The position numbers were made by a program, and so were the translations under genes. The notes beneath the pieces were generated by a model, which worked only from the letters and a program-made list of their open reading frames with translations, did not search any database and was not told the origin of the DNA. Below are positions 16,913 to 24,368 of a stretch of DNA of 40,371 bases, one piece after another; positions within the stretch are counted from its first letter, which is position 1, and every line of letters starts with the position of its first letter. This DNA is from a virus: IMG/VR virus record IMGVR_UViG_3300005613_000156, positions 1 to 40,371 of that record; one strand, given 5' to 3'.

Positions 16913-17665
16913 ATGAAGATTTGTTGGGATAATTTAGAAGGAATATATTTAACGAAAAATGGTATTTTTATCAAGGGTTTTAATAGTTACGTTGAAAAAG
17001 AAAAATGTATAGAATGTGGAGAATCATATTTAACACCCAAAACTAGACAAAGTGATTTCTGCGACCGTTCTTGTGCTTTAAAGAGAAGAAAATTTTCAGA
17101 AGAAACAAAACAAAAAATGGTTAGGGCGTGGAAAAAGAGAGGGCCTGTTTCAAAAGAAACGAGACAAAAAATGTCTGCTGTACGTAAAGGTTTGTTGATT
17201 GGAGAAAGGAATGGTATGTATAAAAAAATCCATTCTGATGAAATGAAAAGAAAGATGTCTCGTAGAATGAAAGGTAATAAATATAGATTGGGTATCAGTC
17301 ACTCAGAAGAAGTTAAGAGGCACTTATCTATTATTAATAGGGGTGAATTAAATGGTAATTGGCAAGGCGGAATTTCTTGCGAACCATACTGCTACGAATG
17401 GTCTTTTAAAGATTTTAAAGACATGATAAAAGAAAGAGATGGAAATAAATGTATGAACCCCGATTGTCTGGGGAATTCGTGTATGTTAGTTATTCATCAT
17501 ATTGATTATAATAAAAAGAATTGTGATCCCGAGAATTTAATAACTTTATGTAATTCGTGTAATTCCCGTGCAAATGGAAATAGAGAATGGCACGAGTCGT
17601 GGTACAAAGCTATAGTAAATAGGAGGTATTGTAATGGCTATCCCTACAATCAGTTTTCTTTATAA
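16913..17665 (+). CDS. HNH homing endonuclease with NUMOD3-type repeats
   Basis: The product is 250 residues. A zinc-binding module C32-x2-C35 / C50-x3-C54 is followed by helical NUMOD3-like DNA-binding repeats (SEETKQKMVRAW; SKETRQKMSAVRKG; HSDEMKRKMSRRMKG; SEEVKRHLS). The HNH nuclease lies at residues 175-220: C180/C185, the catalytic HH at 195-196, Asn208 and C213-x2-C216. These are free-standing homing endonucleases that cut DNA lacking their gene and so spread between related phages. The 3' end overlaps the next gene by 32 bases and supplies that gene's ribosome site. High Lys content differs from the structural neighbours. All expected catalytic residues are present, so it is probably active. 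Confidence 0.9.
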   Translation: MKICWDNLEGIYLTKNGIFIKGFNSYVEKEKCIECGESYLTPKTRQSDFCDRSCALKRRKFSEETKQKMVRAWKKRGPVSKETRQKMSAVRKGLLIGERNGMYKKIHSDEMKRKMSRRMKGNKYRLGISHSEEVKRHLSIINRGELNGNWQGGISCEPYCYEWSFKDFKDMIKERDGNKCMNPDCLGNSCMLVIHHIDYNKKNCDPENLITLCNSCNSRANGNREWHESWYKAIVNRRYCNGYPYNQFSL

Positions 17666-18287
17666 TAAAAGTTCAAATGATGTGGCATACACGGGAGTGG
17701 GGGCTGCTGATGTCAACTATAATGTAATAAACATAAACTCAGACAAACTAATTTTTTCAGGCGGAGGAATAGATGATTCTGTACTCACAACCCCTACGTG
17801 TGCAAGCGGCACTAGGTCACCTACAATACGTCCTTCTGTTTCAAGTTATGTTATACCCGAGACATATGTAGAAGATTCATCTGTGATGACACACATTCCA
17901 TTGGTAGGACATAATGCTAATCGTTATTGTATGGCAGTGTACGTAAATGGCACAGCGAGTTCGGATCTTTATTTGGAAGCGTGGGATTCTTCGGACTTTA
18001 GTACAACAAATCTACCAGTTCTTCAAGGCTCTGCTAACAGTTCAAATGAGAGTTATGTTAATGCAATACGAACAACAGACCAGGTAACCCCTATTTATCC
18101 ATGGAATGGCGGTAGTGGTTCTTACGGGTCTGCCTATTTAAGAGGAACAAGTGATAGGACACCGTTGAAGGGAACTTCGCCTATAGCTAACGAGGCACTT
18201 TATTTTAATATTTATATCCTCCTTCAGACGGATTCGTCTACATTTTTTAATCAACCAGTGTTGGCGTTTCGATATCTCTACACATAA
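17634..18287 (+). CDS. Structural protein, paralogue of the protein at 19101-19778
   Basis: This 217-residue protein starts at an ATG inside the 3' end of the HNH gene, behind AGGAGG. It is Ser/Thr/Asn-rich and probably all beta. The C-terminal half (LYLEAWDSSDFSTTNLPVLQ ... FFNQPVLAFRYLYT) matches in layout the protein at 19101-19778 (CRLTAWDDVTHSTTLNEIIS ... DFVIVLHYSYT): the same AWD turn, similar length and aromatic end. The pair probably forms related surface or fibre subunits. No enzymatic motif is seen. Confidence 0.5.
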   Translation: MAIPTISFLYNKSSNDVAYTGVGAADVNYNVININSDKLIFSGGGIDDSVLTTPTCASGTRSPTIRPSVSSYVIPETYVEDSSVMTHIPLVGHNANRYCMAVYVNGTASSDLYLEAWDSSDFSTTNLPVLQGSANSSNESYVNAIRTTDQVTPIYPWNGGSGSYGSAYLRGTSDRTPLKGTSPIANEALYFNIYILLQTDSSTFFNQPVLAFRYLYT

Positions 18288-18296
18288 GGAGTAACT

Positions 18297-18635
18297 ATGA
18301 CCAACTTATATTATTATAAAGCAGATGTAATTAAAGTATACGATGGAGACACTATAACTGTGAATATAAGTTTAGGTATGGGTGTGTGGTTGTATAAACA
18401 GAAGATTAGATTGTATGGTATAAACGCCCCAGAAATGCGTGGACCAGAAAAGGTAGAAGGAAAGAAATCAAGAGATTGGCTTCGTGAAAGGATTCTTGGT
18501 AAAGAAATAATTTTAAAAACTATAAAAGATAAAACAGGAAAGTATGGCAGACTTCTTGGCGAGATTTGGTTTGAGAATGAGAATATTAATGATCTTCTCG
18601 TAGAAAATGGAATGGCTAAAATAGCTATATATTAG
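18297..18635 (+). CDS. Staphylococcal-nuclease-like (SNase/TNase) protein
   Basis: The 112-residue protein is essentially one SNase domain. YDGDT lies at 15-19, RLYGINAPE at 38-46 with Arg38 and Glu46 in the place of catalytic Arg35 and Glu43, GRLLGEIW at 84-91 with Arg85 in the place of Arg87, and NINDLLVENGMAKI at 96-109. Asn43 replaces the Asp usually seen in the metal site (RLxGIDAPE), a change common in this family. No signal peptide is visible, so it would act in the cytoplasm or as part of the virion. A small DNA- or RNA-cleaving enzyme is likely. It sits among structural genes and near several homing nucleases. Confidence 0.88.
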   Translation: MTNLYYYKADVIKVYDGDTITVNISLGMGVWLYKQKIRLYGINAPEMRGPEKVEGKKSRDWLRERILGKEIILKTIKDKTGKYGRLLGEIWFENENINDLLVENGMAKIAIY

Positions 18636-18644
18636 GAGGAAGGA

Positions 18645-19088
18645 ATGAAAAATTTTCAACACATGACTAAGGAAGATGGAAAGGTTTATGGAAGACATAA
18701 TGTAGTAACAGGTATAAATCCGTATAGATGTCATTTTATTGCGGAATATCCAGATGGAAAGATAATAAGAGGAAATGATCTTTTCAATACTGGATGGGAT
18801 AATATCCCAAATGGATTGTCAGCGCTTAAATATGTTTTGAGCACCGGGCATGTTATAAGTGTGCCCAAATTTAAAGCCTATTTACCTCTTATAGAAACAA
18901 GTATAGGGATGGATGGAAGCAGAATGTTTCATTCAATCAATGTTAAATGTTTAGCTGATAATGAGGTTGTAGTTTTTAGAATAATTCTTAAAGAAGACAA
19001 CATGTCTAAATTAAAAATAGGTGACATTGTTATGGGTAAAGAAATAAAACCAGAAAGTTTTAATAGGTCCTGGAAATTTTCAAATTAA
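18645..19088 (+). CDS. Hypothetical protein, related to the protein at 25129-25437
   Basis: This 147-residue protein starts behind AGGAGGA. Residues 25-110 follow the layout of the 102-residue protein at 25129: CHFIAEYPDGKIIRGNDLF against WSVEYADGTKINENQMEW, then a W..lP segment, a strand, a GH/GK turn, a central strand, and an ESRSIGYY-like strand (IETSIGMDGSRMFHSIN). Both genes directly follow nuclease genes and precede large structural genes. The function is unknown; a small tail accessory or regulatory protein is plausible. Confidence 0.5.
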   Translation: MKNFQHMTKEDGKVYGRHNVVTGINPYRCHFIAEYPDGKIIRGNDLFNTGWDNIPNGLSALKYVLSTGHVISVPKFKAYLPLIETSIGMDGSRMFHSINVKCLADNEVVVFRIILKEDNMSKLKIGDIVMGKEIKPESFNRSWKFSN

Positions 19089-19100
19089 GGAGAAAGAGAC

Positions 19101-19778
19101 ATGGCTGTAACTTTAACTACTAAATTTTATGATGATGATGGGAGTGCTTGGAAGGATCTTTCTAAGGTAGTGTTTACAAGTCCTAACATGGATAGTCCTA
19201 ATACTGCTGGAACCAGGTCTCACATTCTTCCGGGCCAAGGAACATTAGGTATGTGGTATGAAGATTCTACTAATATGTATAGAATATCTGATTGCCAACA
19301 ACCTACATGGCAAGAGTATACTAATTGCAGTGGTACTTTAGTAAGTGGAACATGTACAAGCGGAACTACTTGTTTTTGTGCTGCTAATTCTGTAAACTTT
19401 GAGGTTACATTTGGAGAGTGTTATGATTGTAGGCTTACTGCGTGGGACGATGTAACTCACAGTACGACATTGAATGAAATTATTTCTGGTGATCACTGTA
19501 GAGTTTCTGCTGTATCTTATTATTATACTGGTTCTAATTTCAAATACCCGGATTCGATAACAGGAGTGTTTGGTCCCATCTACAATAGGATACTGAAAGG
19601 TAACACCACGTATTTGGGTGTTGATTATTATATCGGAGATTTTGATATGCAGTATAGGACCGCCGGTAATACTACAGGGGACATTTTATTTTTTAGACCA
19701 ATGCTTTACGGTATACATTCAGGCATATCCTATGGGGTTCATGATTTTGTGATAGTATTGCATTACAGTTATACTTAA
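19101..19778 (+). CDS. Structural protein, paralogue of the protein at 17634-18287
   Basis: This 225-residue beta-rich protein has a strong AAGGAGAAAG site. A Cys cluster lies near residues 77-109 (NCSGTLVSGTCTSGTTCFC, then GECYDC), unlike its partner at 17634. The C-terminal half shares the AWD turn and aromatic end with that paralogue. The set may be related fibre or decoration subunits separated by the nuclease genes. No known motif is seen. Confidence 0.5.
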   Translation: MAVTLTTKFYDDDGSAWKDLSKVVFTSPNMDSPNTAGTRSHILPGQGTLGMWYEDSTNMYRISDCQQPTWQEYTNCSGTLVSGTCTSGTTCFCAANSVNFEVTFGECYDCRLTAWDDVTHSTTLNEIISGDHCRVSAVSYYYTGSNFKYPDSITGVFGPIYNRILKGNTTYLGVDYYIGDFDMQYRTAGNTTGDILFFRPMLYGIHSGISYGVHDFVIVLHYSYT

Positions 19779-19790
19779 TAGGAGGATTTA

Positions 19791-21362
19791 ATGCCTGATG
19801 GAACCAATAACATATACGTTGATGCCAGTTTCTATGCCCCATCTGATGGTTCGGATGATGTTACTGCAGAATTAACTTTAGCAGAAGCTGATGTTATTGG
19901 TGCATATAATATAACAGTGGATTTTGAAACAACTATTGCTGGGACCACAAGTACTTCAAATATTGTAGAGTATTTTATGGCGGCAGGGTATGTTAGTGGT
20001 ACTATAAATAGATACATAGAGATTTTTGTGTCGTCTACTACTACAAGCGGATATGAAGTATGTCTGGTAGATTATAGTGTTGGGGATACTATATCTGGAA
20101 CACGTAATACTTATATAGATTGTTTTCTTGCTGGTCAGCCTTTTCAGGCAGGAATTCCAGCGGTAACATCTGGTTATCAATTTGTATATATTAATTATAC
20201 CGCAGGGCAAGTATTTACAGGATATGGAGATAGAAATATTTTTACCGAGTGTTGGTTATGGCCTCCGATATCTGGTAGTGATGATGTTATAATCAACTAC
20301 ACACAGCCTAGTCCTATACTTGCTGGTATAAATAAAATTGCAGATGTTAGATTTGGTTCTTTAACAAGCATGGCGTCAGGTTCAATTAGTTCAGATGTGG
20401 ATGTAACTTTTGCAGGATGGGTTAATTATCCGCTTGATTCGGATGTATTTTGTGGTATAGCTAATGTCAAACCTATTGATTCTGAACTTACTGTTGTAAG
20501 CGGAGCTGTAAATGCTTATGATTTTGAAACGCACAGCGGAGCTGTTGTAAGCGGAACTTTGATTTATGATCTTTTTTGTTGTTTGATGGATTATACCCAC
20601 ATGGATTCTGAATTAACTGTTATACCAGGTATTGTTGATAAATTAGATTTTGATTTGTGGTGTGGACTTTTTAATAGAGAAGGATTTGTTTTTGATGTTG
20701 ATTTACTTTCTTTAAAAATTTCTAATTTTCAACCAGCAGAAGATGATTATTCCTATTCTAAAAATGGTATATCAGTAGATATAACTGATGATATTTATAC
20801 AGTTTTAACTGCTTCTGGGATTACTTGTTCTGGAACATGTTTAAAAGTGGATGGAACTCCAGTTTTAACTACATTTTCTGGTATAACTGATGGTTATAGA
20901 ATGTTTTATAACCCGCTCGGCGGATTTGGTGATTTAGATGGGAGCACAGAATTTTTGGTTCGCGCTGAAAATTCTAATAACAATGTTTTAGAAAGAAGTT
21001 ATTATTTAACAAGTGGTTATTTAGTAGATTATGAGAATTACGATAAAATTAATTATGGTTATGAAAACGAAGTTATTGTAAGAATGTCTGCCGAGAATAT
21101 GGCGACATGTCCTAAGTTCTCAGCCCAAGCTTATTGGTTTGTTACGGAGCATTTGAAGAATAGAGATTTGGGAGCGAGTATAGTAGGTGTGGAATTACCT
21201 GAAACTAGTGGTGAAAGAGATTTACAAGCGACTATTTATCCGCAAAGCACTGCTTATTTCTATGGTAAAACATTTAGAGTTGTACTAACGTGTAGAGACT
21301 TTTTAGGAAACGAGATGGAACCTTATGAATTTGAATTTAAGATAGAGGATCCACCTAATTAA
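19791..21362 (+). CDS. Large beta-rich protein with internal repeats and C-terminal Ig-like domains
   Basis: This 523-residue protein starts at ATG behind AGGAGG, 12 bases after the previous stop. The N-terminal 300 residues are Ser/Thr/Asp/Gly-rich, with degenerate repeats such as DSELTVVSG and DSELTVIPG (near nucleotides 20477 and 20606) and FCG/FCC/WCG strands. The C-terminal half (from about residue 310) looks like two Ig-like sandwich domains (NGISVDITDDIYTVLTASGI ... SYYLTSGYLVDYENY; then YENEVIVRMSAEN ... FEFKIEDPPN). The final domain is complete, unlike those ending at 11778 and 16904. Probably a fibre or decoration protein. Confidence 0.55.
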   Translation: MPDGTNNIYVDASFYAPSDGSDDVTAELTLAEADVIGAYNITVDFETTIAGTTSTSNIVEYFMAAGYVSGTINRYIEIFVSSTTTSGYEVCLVDYSVGDTISGTRNTYIDCFLAGQPFQAGIPAVTSGYQFVYINYTAGQVFTGYGDRNIFTECWLWPPISGSDDVIINYTQPSPILAGINKIADVRFGSLTSMASGSISSDVDVTFAGWVNYPLDSDVFCGIANVKPIDSELTVVSGAVNAYDFETHSGAVVSGTLIYDLFCCLMDYTHMDSELTVIPGIVDKLDFDLWCGLFNREGFVFDVDLLSLKISNFQPAEDDYSYSKNGISVDITDDIYTVLTASGITCSGTCLKVDGTPVLTTFSGITDGYRMFYNPLGGFGDLDGSTEFLVRAENSNNNVLERSYYLTSGYLVDYENYDKINYGYENEVIVRMSAENMATCPKFSAQAYWFVTEHLKNRDLGASIVGVELPETSGERDLQATIYPQSTAYFYGKTFRVVLTCRDFLGNEMEPYEFEFKIEDPPN

Positions 21363-21367
21363 TTTAA

Positions 21368-21384
21368 CCTTACAATAAGTAAGG
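21368..21384 (+). terminator. Possible small hairpin in intergenic gap
   Basis: A 6-bp perfect stem (CCTTAC / GTAAGG) with a 5-base loop is followed by GGTTATTTT. It could be a weak terminator or processing site in the 67-base gap before the next gene. The stem is short and the T-run poor, so the call is tentative. Confidence 0.3.
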
Positions 21385-21429
21385 GGTTATTTTAACTCTG
21401 TTGAGAAATTAAAAAAGGAGGATATTTGT

Positions 21430-22980
21430 ATGGCTGCTGTTACTAGATGGGTTTTATATGCTGTTGATGCCGCGGGAGCATCAGATACGGGTGGTTCTAC
21501 TGCATCTGGAGTAGGTACCCGTGGGGTTGCAAAAGGAAATTCCCCAACATCTGACACATTTAATATCGGATCAACAACTAATAGATTATATATAAACATA
21601 GATGGTGATGGTGGGCCTTCTACTTATATTACTTTGGCTAGTGGTACTGATTTAGATCCTAGATTTGTAGCAAAAGATATTACTGAAAAACTTCACGCAT
21701 TGGGGTTAACTGGGGGATATCCTTATGCTCAATGTATTTGGGAAAATAATGAATTTGCTATATATTCTGGAGATTTAGGTTCAAGTAGTTCAGTATCTGT
21801 CACAAGTGGTACTAACACAGCACATTTAGAGTTAGGTTTTGGTTCTAAAACTGAAACAGGAGGCTCAGCAACTTCAAATCAATATACTGGTGGTTTGACT
21901 GTAAGTGGAACTTACAGTGGCTTTTTTGATGAGATGTACACTATTTTATTAAATAAAGAGACTAATGTTCCTACTCCTAGTAAAGGAGGTACCAATAGTT
22001 ATACTGGGACTATTACTGCTGGAGGAGTATTTACACACGATAGTGATATTACTTATAGTATAGAAATTGATACAACGAATGGAACTACGATGGGCGCAGG
22101 AACTGGTAATGTTCCTACTATGTCATGGGATTCAACTGGAAGTGCTGATGATAGCAGTTCCCCGGTAGAATTGCTTTACCCAAATTATTGGTACAAGTTA
22201 GGTACTAAGGGTGTTATGGTAAAGTTTACGGATGCTGTGTTTAATACTTGTGTTAATCCTGATTACGCATGGACCATTGCTTGTACTTATGCTCAATATG
22301 TAGAAGGATCTAATACACAAGCGCCGGCCGGAACTGCCAAATATATATGGTCAAGTACAAGAGGAGATGATGCTACTGCTGCTATTACCACTTCTAGTAC
22401 TACTCCTACAAGATTAGGGACTAGAGGGTTGTATATTACATTTAATGGGAGCGGTAACTTTCTTGCTGGTGATGAGTTCCGCGTGATATGTAAACCACCC
22501 CAACCGGCAAGTTATAATATTACTAATTTGAATTTTGGAAATGTTACGGTTAGTACTAATAGTGCGATTAAACCAGTAATGTTTGAGATAATGAGCGGTG
22601 CTGTGGAAATGTCAACTGTAAAGTTTGGATTACAAAGTGAAGGATCTTTTTCCCACCATGATGCAGGAAATGCTGATACCGAATTTCATTTTGGCACAGT
22701 GGGACCAAGTAGTAATGCTGGTTCAGCTCCTATTGATGGATTGGAATGGAGAGCCAATGTTACTGCATCTGATATAAGTAGTGACACACCTCCAAGTTAT
22801 TTATATGCTACTAAACAAGATCTGGCAGTTGTTGCTGATGCTGATAACAGTGAGGCTATTGGTGCAAGTGCTTATATGGGCATGTCTGCTGATCCGATAT
22901 ATTTAGCTATTAAATTAGGAGCAAATGAAGTTGGAGCAAATAGTCAAATTAATTTTAGGCTATATTTCGATTATAGTTAG
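21430..22980 (+). CDS. Structural protein with hook-IN-like beta domain
   Basis: This 516-residue protein starts behind AAAAAGGAGG. After GVGTRGVAKGNS, residues 45-150 repeat the domain of the 10283-11260 protein: RLYINIDGDGG, then FVAKDITEKLHALGL, then NEFAIYSGDLGSSSSVSV and AHLELGFGSKTE. GxGTRG-like turns recur at two later places (KLGTKGVMVKFTD; RLGTRGLYITFNG). The C-terminal third (NITNLNFGNVTVSTNSAIKP; INFRLYFDYS) is a further beta domain. The probable role is a tail surface or tip protein, made at a high level to judge from the strong ribosome site. Confidence 0.5.
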   Translation: MAAVTRWVLYAVDAAGASDTGGSTASGVGTRGVAKGNSPTSDTFNIGSTTNRLYINIDGDGGPSTYITLASGTDLDPRFVAKDITEKLHALGLTGGYPYAQCIWENNEFAIYSGDLGSSSSVSVTSGTNTAHLELGFGSKTETGGSATSNQYTGGLTVSGTYSGFFDEMYTILLNKETNVPTPSKGGTNSYTGTITAGGVFTHDSDITYSIEIDTTNGTTMGAGTGNVPTMSWDSTGSADDSSSPVELLYPNYWYKLGTKGVMVKFTDAVFNTCVNPDYAWTIACTYAQYVEGSNTQAPAGTAKYIWSSTRGDDATAAITTSSTTPTRLGTRGLYITFNGSGNFLAGDEFRVICKPPQPASYNITNLNFGNVTVSTNSAIKPVMFEIMSGAVEMSTVKFGLQSEGSFSHHDAGNADTEFHFGTVGPSSNAGSAPIDGLEWRANVTASDISSDTPPSYLYATKQDLAVVADADNSEAIGASAYMGMSADPIYLAIKLGANEVGANSQINFRLYFDYS

Positions 22981-22988
22981 TATAAATA
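22981..22988 (+). promoter_or_regulatory. Possible late-type promoter element TATAAATA
   Basis: TATAAATA begins right after the stop codon at 22980, at the start of the longest gap in the window (115 bases), ahead of the zinc-ribbon nuclease gene. A second candidate -10 (TATAAT) is at 23042-23047. The octamer also occurs inside AT-rich genes, so support is limited. Confidence 0.3.
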
Positions 22989-23050
22989 AATACTTACAAT
23001 TATATTACCATGTAATTTACTCTGGAATTAACTAACCTCTCTATAATATA

Positions 23051-23070
23051 GAAAGGAAAATTTTTCTTTC
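23051..23070 (+). repeat. Near-perfect 20-base palindrome in the 22981-23095 gap
   Basis: The sequence GAAAGGAAAA followed by TTTTTCTTTC pairs along its whole length with one G-T pair. As RNA it would form an AT-rich hairpin about 25 bases before the next start codon. It could be a protein-binding site, an mRNA 5' hairpin, or a weak terminator. A smaller dyad (ATTAC CAT GTAAT) lies at 23004-23016. Confidence 0.5.
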
Positions 23071-23095
23071 AAAATAATTATATGGAGGTAGTGAA

Positions 23096-24208
23096 ATGAA
23101 TTTAATTGAATATATTGATTTTTGTAAATGTGGTTGCGGTGAAGAGGTAAAGGAAGGCAATTTATACGTACATGGTCATAATAGGCGTGGATTAGCAAGT
23201 TATACACATGGCGATAGATGGTCTATGAAACACGACAAATGTGTGGTGTGTGGAACTATGAAAAGGAAACATGTCGGTAATGGTTTATGTATAAAATGTC
23301 ATAAGGCATGGAGATATGAAATTAAAAAACAAGAAGAAATTAAAAAGTGGTCGAAAAAATATGATAAATGTATAGATTGTGGTAGAACAGATAGACCCCA
23401 TCAAGCTAATGGTCGTTGTGGTACTTGTCATGTGAATAATTTAAATAGACAAAAAGGGGTACAAAAAAGAAATATAGGTGCTTGGTCTTGGTATTATGAT
23501 AAATGTCAGAAATGTGGAACTACAGAGAGACCTCATGCTGCTAGAGGGTTGTGTGTTGATTGTAATGAAACATCAAGAAGAGATTTATCAGGTGGTTGTG
23601 AAATATGCCCAGTGTGTGGTGTAAAGGTTATTAAATTAAATCAACATATGTCTATGAGAGCTAAAAAATGTGAAGGTCATAGAACATATCAGCGTGATTT
23701 GTTTAAAATGTATTTTAAAAGTGATTTAGGATTAGATGATATAGCAAAAGAATTAAAGACGGATAGACACACTATCACCAGAAATTTCAACAAGCTTTTT
23801 GGTAAAAAAGAAACTGAAAAACGCAATCAGAAAGTTAAAAGTTGTCTTTGTTCTGAAAAGGCTGCTATAAACTATAATCCAAATAATAAAAGAGGAACCA
23901 TAGTATATTATAATTCATTAAGTAATGGTAAAGTCAGGTTTAGATCTAAGTTAGAAAAACAATTTGCAGAATTTCTTGACAGGTCTGGAGTCAGGTGGGT
24001 CTATGAGCACAAATCATTTCCTTATATTGATAAAAAAGGAAAACGAAGGACCTACACTCCAGATTTTTATTTTGTAGACGAGGATAGGTATATTGAAATA
24101 AAAGGATATAAAAAAGATAGTGATGAGTATAAAGTAAATACTTTAATAAAAGCAGGTATAAATATAAAAATGATAGGAAAAGGAGAATTCGAAAATGCCG
24201 TTATATGA
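23096..24208 (+). CDS. Zinc-ribbon array plus HTH plus PD-(D/E)XK endonuclease (homing-type)
   Basis: The product is 370 residues. An N-terminal CKCGCGEEVKEG ... HGHNRRG module is followed by three similar zinc ribbons: C49/C52/C65/C68, C92/C95/C108/C111 and C137/C140/C153/C156. Each has the layout 'W...yDkC..CGt..r.H.a.G.C..C'. A C2H2-like finger (C171/C174/H184/C192) and a helix-turn-helix (about 205-235, LGLDDIAKELKTDRHTITRN) come next. The C-terminal 280-370 is a PD-(D/E)XK-type nuclease core: Glu287, TPDFYF with Asp323, and IEIKGYK with Glu334 and Lys336. The many DNA-binding modules joined to a small nuclease fit a homing endonuclease. It overlaps an FmdB-type gene by 14 bases. Confidence 0.82.
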   Translation: MNLIEYIDFCKCGCGEEVKEGNLYVHGHNRRGLASYTHGDRWSMKHDKCVVCGTMKRKHVGNGLCIKCHKAWRYEIKKQEEIKKWSKKYDKCIDCGRTDRPHQANGRCGTCHVNNLNRQKGVQKRNIGAWSWYYDKCQKCGTTERPHAARGLCVDCNETSRRDLSGGCEICPVCGVKVIKLNQHMSMRAKKCEGHRTYQRDLFKMYFKSDLGLDDIAKELKTDRHTITRNFNKLFGKKETEKRNQKVKSCLCSEKAAINYNPNNKRGTIVYYNSLSNGKVRFRSKLEKQFAEFLDRSGVRWVYEHKSFPYIDKKGKRRTYTPDFYFVDEDRYIEIKGYKKDSDEYKVNTLIKAGINIKMIGKGEFENAVI

Positions 24209-24368
24209 ATTTGAATGTAAAGAATGTAATATTAATATAGAGATGCTTCAAAAAATGGACGAGAAGACGCCTAACTGCCCCGTGTGTGGACGATCTATGG
24301 TTAGGGTTATGTCTACTACTACTTTTATATTAAAAGGTAAGGGGTGGTTTAAAAGTGGGGGGTATTAA
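24195..24368 (+). CDS. FmdB-family-like zinc-ribbon protein (57 aa)
   Basis: This short gene starts at ATG 24195, inside the 3' end of the nuclease gene, behind AAAAGGAGAA, and ends in TAATG overlapping the next start. It encodes MPLYEFECKEC at the start, CPVCGRSMVRVMS in the middle and TFILKGKGWFKSGGY at the end. That is the full layout of FmdB-type regulatory zinc ribbons, with C8/C11 and C28/C31 as zinc ligands. These small proteins are common in bacteria and phages; the role in phages is unknown. Its tight coupling on both sides to nuclease genes is notable. Confidence 0.9.
   Translation: MPLYEFECKECNINIEMLQKMDEKTPNCPVCGRSMVRVMSTTTFILKGKGWFKSGGY

Noticed and set aside
16905-17665. A group I intron carrying the HNH gene
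   Set aside because: Sequence after the HNH gene does not continue the interrupted Ig-like domain, the next gene has its own start and ribosome site, and the flanks are too short for an intron core.
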